From assembly GCA_023150475.1 (NCBI GenBank), contig JAKLKU010000006.1, positions 248,001-312,000 of the forward strand: a DNA stretch of 64,000 nt, in the 5' to 3' direction. This stretch comes from Planctomycetota bacterium (GTDB taxonomy: Bacteria; Planctomycetota; UBA1135; GCA-002686595). A program made the position numbers and the translations under genes. Position 1 is the first letter of the stretch, and each line of letters starts with the position of its first letter. Positions 1 through 6,410 of the stretch are shown in pieces. The notes beneath the pieces were generated by a model. That model was not told the origin of the DNA. It saw nothing but the letters and a program-made list of their open reading frames with translations, and made no database searches.

Positions 1-1014
1 GAAGTCGCTCTCGCGGAGCGCTTCGCCGAACCGCCCCCGCCGCCGCGCGGCACGACCGAAGCACCGCTCTCGTGGCGCGTCGAACACGCGCTTTCCGCGA
101 GGGCGGACTCCGCGGACCGCGAACGCTTCGCACGCGAGCTCGTCGAACGAGCGAAACGCAAGCTCGAACGCGCACGCGCGCTCGAACACGGGCTCGTCGA
201 ACGTGCGAAGGCGGGCGACGATGCCGAGCGGGTTCGTCAGGACGGCGAGCTCCTGAAGGCGCATCTCGGCGCGATCGCGCGCGGCGCGACGCACGTCGAC
301 GTCGAGGACTTCTACGCGGAGAGCGGCGGCACGCGCCGCATCGCGCTAGATCCGAAGAAGCGCCCGCTCGACAACGCCGAAGCGTACTTCGAGCGCTATC
401 GCAAGTTGCTGCGAGCGCGCGAGACCGTCGCGGAGGAACTCGAACGCGCTCGCGCGAAGTGCGCCGCACTCGCGGCACTGCTCGAGCGCGCGGGAGGCGC
501 CGACGCCGATCCGCGCGAGCTCGAGGCCCAGGCGATCGCCTCGGGACTGCTCGATCCGCGCCAAGAGCCGGACGCACGCCGCCGCGAGAAGCACAAGCCC
601 GAGCCGCGCAAACCCTATCGCTCCTACCGCGGCACCAAGGGCAGCGAGATCCGTGTCGGGCGCAACGCCGCCGACAACGACGACCTCACGTTCCACCACG
701 CGCGCGGCAACGACGTCTGGCTGCACACGGCGGACACGCCGGGCAGTCACGTGGTGCTCGTCCTCGCCGGCAGGCCCGAACCCGATCAGGAGGAGCTCGT
801 CGACGCTGCGCATCTCGCAGCCCACTTCTCCCCGCTCGCCGAAGCCGCCCGCGTGCGGGTGCACGTCGCGCGTCGCAAGGAAGTGCACAAGCCGCGCGGC
901 GCGAAACCGGGGCTGGTGCACCTCTCCGGCGGCAAGATCCTCGATCTGCGCGTGCAACCCGAGCGGATCCGGCGGTTACTCGAAACCGCGCGCACTCCGC
1001 CCCCGGCCGGCTAG
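1..1014 (+). CDS. NFACT family protein (RqcH/Rqc2-like), 3' part
   Basis: The gene enters from the left edge, so the start and N-terminal NFACT-N domain are missing; 337 codons are visible. The first ~150 residues are rich in Glu, Arg and Leu and probably form the coiled-coil arms. From about residue 200 there is an NFACT-R (DUF814) domain, with the G-T-K-G-x-E-I-x-V-G-R-N start, the N-D-D-L element and a D-V-W-L-H motif at residues 237-241 followed by P-G-S-H. Family members bind stalled 50S-peptidyl-tRNA complexes and recruit tRNA-Ala for C-terminal Ala tailing of the nascent chain. The domain is clear; RqcH-like activity in this organism is inferred. A TPR lipoprotein gene follows on the same strand after 69 bp. 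Confidence 0.85.
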   Translation, partial: EVALAERFAEPPPPPRGTTEAPLSWRVEHALSARADSADRERFARELVERAKRKLERARALEHGLVERAKAGDDAERVRQDGELLKAHLGAIARGATHVDVEDFYAESGGTRRIALDPKKRPLDNAEAYFERYRKLLRARETVAEELERARAKCAALAALLERAGGADADPRELEAQAIASGLLDPRQEPDARRREKHKPEPRKPYRSYRGTKGSEIRVGRNAADNDDLTFHHARGNDVWLHTADTPGSHVVLVLAGRPEPDQEELVDAAHLAAHFSPLAEAARVRVHVARRKEVHKPRGAKPGLVHLSGGKILDLRVQPERIRRLLETARTPPPAG

Positions 1015-1083
1015 TCGGCCCGCTGCGCGCCGGACCCGGCGCACGTGTTACCGTCTGGCGCTCGAACCCTCGGATTCCCTGCC

Positions 1084-2070
1084 ATGTCGCGACTCCTCCA
1101 TCTTCCGCTCTTCCTTGCGCTGTCGCTGCTCTCCGCGTGCGCGTCCGACGGCGAGAAACGCGTCGATCCGGAGAAGCAGCTCGAGCTCCACCGCGAACTC
1201 GCGCTGCGCTTCTACGACCTCGACGACATGTCGCGCGCCGAGGACCAGGCGATCAAGGGCCTCGAACTCGAACCCGACGACGTGCAGCTCAGGCTGCTGC
1301 TCGGTTGGGTGTGTCAGCGCCGAGGCACGTCGCGCGACATCTTCGCGGCGGAGAAGATCTTCCGCGAGCTCGAAGGCGCCGACGACTATCGCGCGGTGCT
1401 CGGCCTCGGCGTCGCGCTCGAACGCAAGGGCGTCTTGTACGACGAAGCTGCCGACGCGGTCGGCTCCGGCGAGCGCGTGACAGACGCGAAGGACCCGCAA
1501 CGGCGCGTCGCGGAGCTGCGCGAACTCGCGCGTGACGCCTGGACGGAATCGGAAGCTTGTTATCGGCGCGTCGTCGAGAAGAAGGACGGCGAAGCACAGG
1601 CGCTGAACGGTCTCGCGCGCGTGCTCGCGCTGCAACGCCGTTGGGACGAGAGTCTGCAGTGGAATCGCAAGCTGCTCGCGCAGTGCGAGGAAGAACTCCG
1701 CGTCTGGAGCGCGCAGCTCGAGCGGCCCGACCTCTCCGTCGAAGAGGAACGTCGCTTGCGGGATCTGCGTTCGGGCACCGAGAAGCTCGTGCTCGCCGTC
1801 ACCCAGGAAGCGGCGATCCTGTACCGCACGCTCGGCCGCCGCGACGAAGAACTCGCGGCGCTCGAGCAGGCGCTGCTCTACGCGCCCGACTTGCCGGAGA
1901 TCCACAGTCGCCGCGGCCAAGCGCTCGCGGAACTCGGCCGACCGACGGAGGCGATCGCGAGCCTCGAGAACTTCCTCAAGCTCTCGACGCTCGAGTTCGA
2001 GCACCCCGACATCCAACGCGCGTACGAGCTGATCGCGGAGTGCAAACGCGCCGAGGCGGCGCGCAACTGA
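1084..2070 (+). CDS. TPR-repeat lipoprotein
   Basis: This is a 328-residue predicted lipoprotein. The ATG at 1084 is preferred over an in-frame start at 1045 because it places a signal peptide (hydrophobic LFLALSLLSAC) at the N-terminus with a lipobox L-S-A-C. The rest is helical tetratricopeptide-like sequence: one pair near residues 30-80, a middle section around 150-180, and a C-terminal pair with the Y-x-x-L-G-R...A-L-x-x-A-P-x-x-P-E-I pattern. The role is unknown; TPR lipoproteins usually scaffold envelope complexes. There is no Shine-Dalgarno sequence, but a TACCGT box lies at 1049-1054. A terminator hairpin follows the stop. Confidence 0.8.
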   Translation: MSRLLHLPLFLALSLLSACASDGEKRVDPEKQLELHRELALRFYDLDDMSRAEDQAIKGLELEPDDVQLRLLLGWVCQRRGTSRDIFAAEKIFRELEGADDYRAVLGLGVALERKGVLYDEAADAVGSGERVTDAKDPQRRVAELRELARDAWTESEACYRRVVEKKDGEAQALNGLARVLALQRRWDESLQWNRKLLAQCEEELRVWSAQLERPDLSVEEERRLRDLRSGTEKLVLAVTQEAAILYRTLGRRDEELAALEQALLYAPDLPEIHSRRGQALAELGRPTEAIASLENFLKLSTLEFEHPDIQRAYELIAECKRAEAARN

Positions 2071-2090
2071 GCGCGCGCCGCGGACACGAA

Positions 2091-2119
2091 AGAGGGCGGC
2101 CTTCGGGCCACCCCCCTCT
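2091..2119. terminator. bidirectional hairpin terminator
   Basis: An inverted repeat with a GGCC-TTCG-GGCC core (UUCG tetraloop) is extended by GGG/CCC and AGA/TCT pairing with one mismatch and a C bulge. It lies between the convergent stops at 2070 and 2162. There is no clear U-tract on the plus strand, so it may be a weak intrinsic or Rho-assisted terminator. Confidence 0.6.
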
Positions 2120-2161
2120 CGCGCGAATCTCGGGCTTGCGCGGCTACTGTCTGCCGCGACT

Positions 2162-3265
2162 TCAGATCTTGCGCAGTTCGCGGACCGCGCCCGTCGCACC
2201 CGGCGCGGCGGGTTCCGGCGAATCGGCGGCTTCCGGCTGCCAGGTACGGCTGCGCTTCTGGCCCCAGCGGTCGATCAATTCGACTCGCACTTCGCCGTCG
2301 GCCTGCCGCGCGCACAGTTGCTCGGTGATGTCCTGCGCGGCGTGGAGCTCGCGGTCGTTCAAGCGGATCAACACGTGCCCACGCTGGATGCCGAGCGCGG
2401 CGGCGATGCTCCGCGGTTCGACGCGCTCGACATAGAGCCCGAGGCCCTCCTCGAGTCCGAATTCCGCCGCTTCCGACTTCGGCAGCGGGCGGACGGTCAC
2501 GCCGAGGACGTCGGTCCGCGGCGCCCTGGCGTCGCCCGAAAGGCGGCCCAGACCGCCGAACGCGCCGCCGATCCGAGGGAACTCGCGCGCTTGGACGCGC
2601 TCGCGGAGTTCCGGATGCTGCTCGTAGAGCTCCTCCAGCGTCGCCGCGGAGTACTCCTTCTTCTCCGTCTTGCCGTCGGTTTCCTCTTCGACCGTGACGT
2701 GGACGCCGTCGGGGCCGGAGCGCAGTTCGAAGCTTTCCGCACGTTTCGTCGAACCCGCGATCGAAGGCGGTGTCGGCGCGCTCGGCGTGAGCCAGAAGTC
2801 GTCGCCGAGGAGCGGTTCGAGGTCCTGGAGCCAGAGTTCGCGATTCCCGCCGAGTCCAGGCGCCGCTCCCCACGCGCCGTCGGGCAACTGGAGCAGCAGC
2901 GAATGCGGGCTGCCGGCGCCGAACAGCGGATTCGTCCCATTCGCCCGCAGCAGGAGCCGCGCGGTCCAGGCGAGTTCGCCGTCTCCTTCGCGCGCCCAGC
3001 GCTCGACTGCCTCGCGCGCCGCCGGGTCGAGACGGACGAGTCGCGCGAGCGCGTCGAAATCCTGCTCGCGCCGATCGAGGTCGGGCGCACTGAGTTTGGC
3101 GCGCCAGGCCTCGGCGTCGAAGGCGCCGACGTCGGGGCTGTCGGCCGGACGTTGGGGCGAGATGCGGACCAGCCGAGGGCCGTCCGACTGCACCGTGAAG
3201 ACCGTCGGCGCGACCCCGGCGCCGATCAGAGGAGCGAGGAGCAAGAGTGCGTGGAGGTGGTTCAT
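2162..3265 (-). CDS. secreted PDZ-domain protein of the sigma/anti-sigma operon
   Basis: This is a 367-residue protein. The start at 3265 is chosen because it has a strong Shine-Dalgarno sequence (GGAGGAGG) and begins a short hydrophobic signal segment (residues 4-18). Residues 40-110 form a helical region, residues 115-240 are unassigned, and a PDZ domain covers about 252-333 (G-V-T-V-R-P ... G-L-E-E-G-L-G-L-Y-V ... A-A-A-L-G-I-Q-R-G-H-V-L-I-R-L-N). No protease domain is present. The gene lies 26 bp after the anti-sigma gene. Position suggests it senses or presents misfolded envelope protein to the anti-sigma factor, by analogy with other PDZ regulators; this is inference. Confidence 0.8.
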   Translation of the reverse strand: MNHLHALLLLAPLIGAGVAPTVFTVQSDGPRLVRISPQRPADSPDVGAFDAEAWRAKLSAPDLDRREQDFDALARLVRLDPAAREAVERWAREGDGELAWTARLLLRANGTNPLFGAGSPHSLLLQLPDGAWGAAPGLGGNRELWLQDLEPLLGDDFWLTPSAPTPPSIAGSTKRAESFELRSGPDGVHVTVEEETDGKTEKKEYSAATLEELYEQHPELRERVQAREFPRIGGAFGGLGRLSGDARAPRTDVLGVTVRPLPKSEAAEFGLEEGLGLYVERVEPRSIAAALGIQRGHVLIRLNDRELHAAQDITEQLCARQADGEVRVELIDRWGQKRSRTWQPEAADSPEPAAPGATGAVRELRKI

Positions 3266-3291
3266 GGCTTGGCCTCCTCCCGGCCCGACGC

Positions 3292-3978
3292 TCAGCGCAG
3301 CTCTTCGCTCGCGAGGTTCAGGGTCGGGGGATTCGTCGTGGTGAACTGCGGGCGCATCAGGAGCCCGTCGACCCATTCCGCTCGTTGGATCAACGCTTCG
3401 TCGCCGGCGCCCGCCTTGCGCAGCGGCGAATGGACGAGTTGCGGCACCGCGACGGACTCGCGCCCCGGCGCAAGGCCCGGTGTTTGATCGGCGACAGCGT
3501 CTCCGTCGACGACGTGGCCCTTCGGGACCGACGGGTCGTCGAGCACCGGCGTGTTCGCACGGTCGCGCAGGATGAAGAGCGTCAGAGCGACCACCGCGGC
3601 GGCCGCCGCGGCAAGCGGCACCCAGGTCTTGCGCCGCGACTGGTCGAACGCGGAGACCGGCGCATGCAGCGGTGCGCCGGAAGACGAGACGGGGGGCGCC
3701 CCAACGTCACGCGCGGAACCGATCAGCCCTTCGGCCAAGAGTTCCGCGCGGACGTTCGACCACACGCTCGGAGAAGTGCCCTGGCCGGGAGCGTTCGGCA
3801 ACTCGCGCAGCGTCGCGAGCTTCGAACGCGTCGCCATCCAGCGCGCTTGCTCCGCGCGGCAGGGACCGCATTCCGAAAGGTGCCGAGCCACCCGTGCGGC
3901 TTCCGCGGCGTCGAGGTCGTCGCCGACGAAGAGCACGAGCAGCGCTCGGATCTCGGTGCAGTTCAAGGGGTCGTTCAT
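3292..3978 (-). CDS. anti-sigma factor, zinc-finger type with one TM segment
   Basis: The protein has 228 residues. Its start overlaps the sigma factor stop (ATGA at 3975-3978), which indicates translational coupling. The N-terminal zf-HC2 domain carries the H-x3-C-x2-C motif at H33, C37 and C40. A single membrane helix covers residues 119-137 (Ala/Val-rich, then LTLFIL), followed by a ~90-residue extracytoplasmic tail. The arrangement matches single-pass ZAS-type anti-sigma factors that hold an ECF sigma factor at the membrane. The partner is almost certainly the upstream sigma factor. The signal that releases it cannot be read from the sequence; the downstream PDZ protein is a candidate sensor. 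Confidence 0.85.
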   Translation of the reverse strand: MNDPLNCTEIRALLVLFVGDDLDAAEAARVARHLSECGPCRAEQARWMATRSKLATLRELPNAPGQGTSPSVWSNVRAELLAEGLIGSARDVGAPPVSSSGAPLHAPVSAFDQSRRKTWVPLAAAAAAVVALTLFILRDRANTPVLDDPSVPKGHVVDGDAVADQTPGLAPGRESVAVPQLVHSPLRKAGAGDEALIQRAEWVDGLLMRPQFTTTNPPTLNLASEELR

Positions 3979-4919
3979 CGCCTTCGTTCGTTCCAGTCGG
4001 GGTCTACGTCGGACGGGTCGTCGAAGTTGGCCGAATCCGAGTCGGCACCGCTGCCCTCGTCGCGTTCGTTCCACTCGCCGTTGCGGGACGGCGCCGCTTC
4101 CTTCGGAGCGGCCCAGGCGCTCGGATCACCCCGCTCGGAGAGGCGTTCCCGGCGCTCCCACTCTTCCTGGAAGAGCTTGCGGCCGCGGTGGAGGCGCCAG
4201 CGCACGGTGACATGGGTCGCACCGACGATTTCGGCGATCTCCGGGCAGCCCAGGCCTTCGATTTCGCGCAGCGCGAGCACGTTCCGGAAGTGCGGCGCGA
4301 GGCTCGCCAGGCACACGCGCACGCGAGCCGCCGTTTCGAGGGACTCGGCGCGGTGCGAAGGCGACGGCGCGTCAGGATCGGCGAGTTCGAGCTCCCGGTC
4401 CCCATTGGGGTCGCTCGCCGTGGTGCTCGCGGTCGCACGGCGCCGGCGGAGCTGATCGATCGCGAGGTTGGTCACGATGCGGAAGAGCCACGTCGAGAAC
4501 TCGTGCTCGAAGTCGAAGCGCTCGAGGTTGCGGAACACGCGCAAGAACGCGTCCTGCACCAAGTCGCGGGCGTCGTCCGCGCTGGCGACCAGGTTGCGGG
4601 CGACACGCCAGGCGCGCGCTTCGTGACGGCGGACGAGCAGTTCGAACGCGCGCTCGTCGCCGCGTTGGGCGAGGCGAATTAGTTCGTGATCGCCGGGCTC
4701 GCCCGTGGTCGTGCCTCCGCCCGATTCGGTGCCCGATTCGGTGCCTGGTTTGGCGCCCGGTTTGCCTCCGGGGCCGGTGCTCTGTCCGGCGAGCTGTCCA
4801 GAGTTCGACTTCGACGACGCTGCACCCGCCCGGGACGCTGCACCCGCCTGGCGCGGGTCGGCACGGCGCTCGGGCGACGGATCGGCCGGTAGGCGATTCA
4901 TGCGAACCTGGGGGAGCAT
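3975..4919 (-). CDS. ECF-type RNA polymerase sigma factor with long low-complexity N-terminus
   Basis: The protein has 314 residues from ATG 4919; ATG 4901 is an equally possible start. Sigma-70 region 2 covers about 78-160 (A-F-E-L-L-V-R-R-H, D-A-R-D-L-V-Q-D-A-F-L-R-V-F, F-S-T-W-L-F-R-I). Region 4 covers about 195-255 (L-R-E-I-E-G-L...P-E-I-A-E-I, then the R-W-R-L-H-R-G-R-K-L recognition helix). Typical ECF factors are 160-220 residues. The excess here is a Gly/Ser/Thr/Pro-rich N-terminal tail (about 28-76) and an acidic C-terminal tail (about 257-314). It is first in a three-gene operon with its anti-sigma factor and a PDZ protein. Regulon unknown. Confidence 0.9.
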   Translation of the reverse strand: MLPQVRMNRLPADPSPERRADPRQAGAASRAGAASSKSNSGQLAGQSTGPGGKPGAKPGTESGTESGGGTTTGEPGDHELIRLAQRGDERAFELLVRRHEARAWRVARNLVASADDARDLVQDAFLRVFRNLERFDFEHEFSTWLFRIVTNLAIDQLRRRRATASTTASDPNGDRELELADPDAPSPSHRAESLETAARVRVCLASLAPHFRNVLALREIEGLGCPEIAEIVGATHVTVRWRLHRGRKLFQEEWERRERLSERGDPSAWAAPKEAAPSRNGEWNERDEGSGADSDSANFDDPSDVDPDWNERRR

Positions 4920-5141
4920 CGTCGCGACGCGTCCGCAGCTTTACGGCCGCGGCGCAGCGATCGTTGGCATCGGCGGGTAGGAAAACGCTTCACGTCTAGC
5001 CAGGTTGGTTCGACGCCTCGGCGGGCCGGGCCGACGCCAGTGGCTGAGTCGCAGCCAGCGGCAGGGCAACCGTCGACGGCGCATGGCACGTCGACGCGTG
5101 CGACACGGCATCGCGCGCCGCCAGAGTCGGCGCTCGAGCGT

Positions 5142-6119
5142 TCACCGCAGACCGGCAGCGACCGTCGGGAAGCGCCCGGCGAGCGCGCCGAGGTGCCGGT
5201 AGCGGTCGCGGCGACGGCGTAAGAGCTCCTCGGTCGGGATGCGATCGAGACCATCGAGCTCTTTCAGGATCGTCTTCTTCACTTCGTCCATAAGCACGGT
5301 CGGCGCGCGGTGGGCGCCGCCGAGAGGCTCCGGGATGACGCCGTCGATCACTTGGAGTTCCTTGAGATCGCTCGAGGTCAATTTCAGCGCCTCCGCCGCT
5401 TCGGGGATGCGCTCGGTGTCCTTCCACAGGATCGCGGCGCAGCCTTCGGGCGAGATGACGGAATAGTAGGAGTACTGCAGCATCAGCACGCGGTCGCCGA
5501 TGCCGATCCCGAGCGCGCCGCCGGAGCCGCCCTCGCCGATCACGATCACGAGGATCGGCACGCGCAGGTAGAACATCGCGAGGATGTTCTCGGCGATCGC
5601 CGCGGCTTGGCCGCGCTCTTCGGCGCCGATGCCCGGATACGCGCCGGGCGTGTTGATCATCGCGACGATCGGCAGGCGCAACTTCTCGGCGAGCTTCATC
5701 TTGCGCAGCGCCTTGCGGTAGCCCTCCGGGTGCGCGCAACCGAAGTTGCACGCGAGCCGTTCCTTCGTCGTGCGCCCCTTGCGGTGCGCGACCAGCATGA
5801 ACCGCCGGTTCTTGATCGTCGCGAGCCCGGTCACGATCGCCGGGTCCTCGCCGTAGACCTTGTCCCCGTGCAACTCGATGAAGTCGCCGAGGATGTTCGC
5901 GATGTAGTCGACCGCGCCGGGCCGATCCGCGTGGCGGGCGACGCTGACGGTCTCCCACGCGCTCAGGTTCTTGTAGATCGACTCGGTGCGCGAGCGGACG
6001 CTCTTCTTCAGCGCCTCGATCTCCTCGGAGATGTCGAGCCCCGTGCGCAGGGAGAGCGATTCGAGTTCGGAGAGTCGAGCTTCGAGCTCCTGGATCGGGC
6101 GCTCGAAGGACATCCCCAT
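5142..6119 (-). CDS. accA: acetyl-CoA carboxylase carboxyltransferase subunit alpha
   Basis: This 325-residue protein is the alpha half of the carboxyltransferase that moves CO2 from carboxybiotin to acetyl-CoA, the first step of fatty-acid synthesis. The N-terminal helical part (F-E-x-P-I-x-E-L-E) is followed by the crotonase-like core. That core has N-T-P-G-A-Y-P-G-I-G-A-E-E-R-G-Q at mid-protein and G-E-G-G-S-G-G-A-L-G-I-G, the oxyanion/CoA-binding glycine-rich segment. ATG 6119 aligns with the usual family start. GTG 6155, 12 codons upstream with a GAGGAG Shine-Dalgarno, is an alternative. accD is not in the window. The gene diverges from purL. Confidence 0.95.
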   Translation of the reverse strand: MGMSFERPIQELEARLSELESLSLRTGLDISEEIEALKKSVRSRTESIYKNLSAWETVSVARHADRPGAVDYIANILGDFIELHGDKVYGEDPAIVTGLATIKNRRFMLVAHRKGRTTKERLACNFGCAHPEGYRKALRKMKLAEKLRLPIVAMINTPGAYPGIGAEERGQAAAIAENILAMFYLRVPILVIVIGEGGSGGALGIGIGDRVLMLQYSYYSVISPEGCAAILWKDTERIPEAAEALKLTSSDLKELQVIDGVIPEPLGGAHRAPTVLMDEVKKTILKELDGLDRIPTEELLRRRRDRYRHLGALAGRFPTVAAGLR

Positions 6120-6344
6120 CGGGGTGCCCTCGGGCTTCTGCGGCTTGTCGCTCACGGCGGCGCGGCTCCTCGGGTGCGGGTGGACGGACGCGGCGCATCC
6201 TGCGGGATCGGGACGGGGGCTGCAACCACCTTCCGCGAGCACCCGGACTTCCGCGCCGCGGCGGCTTCGCGCGCGCTGGTTTCCGCTCGCGAAGCCGCTA
6301 GGATTCCGCCCTTCCGCGGCCGCGAGAGAAATCGCAACGCCCCA

Positions 6345-6382
6345 ACATTTGGTGGACTCGGCGCCCTCGAGCCACAAAATGT
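6345..6382 (+). promoter_or_regulatory. inverted repeat in the purL leader
   Basis: ACATTTGGTGG (6345-6355) and CCACAAAATGT (6372-6382) form an inverted repeat with 10 of 11 positions paired and a 16-nt loop, ending 28 nt before the purL start. The arms are AT-rich in an otherwise GC-rich region, so chance is less likely. It could be an operator or an RNA hairpin of the purL leader. I do not recognise it as a known purine riboswitch. Confidence 0.4.
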
Positions 6383-6410
6383 CGCGCACGCGGACCCCTT
6401 TGAGCCGCCG

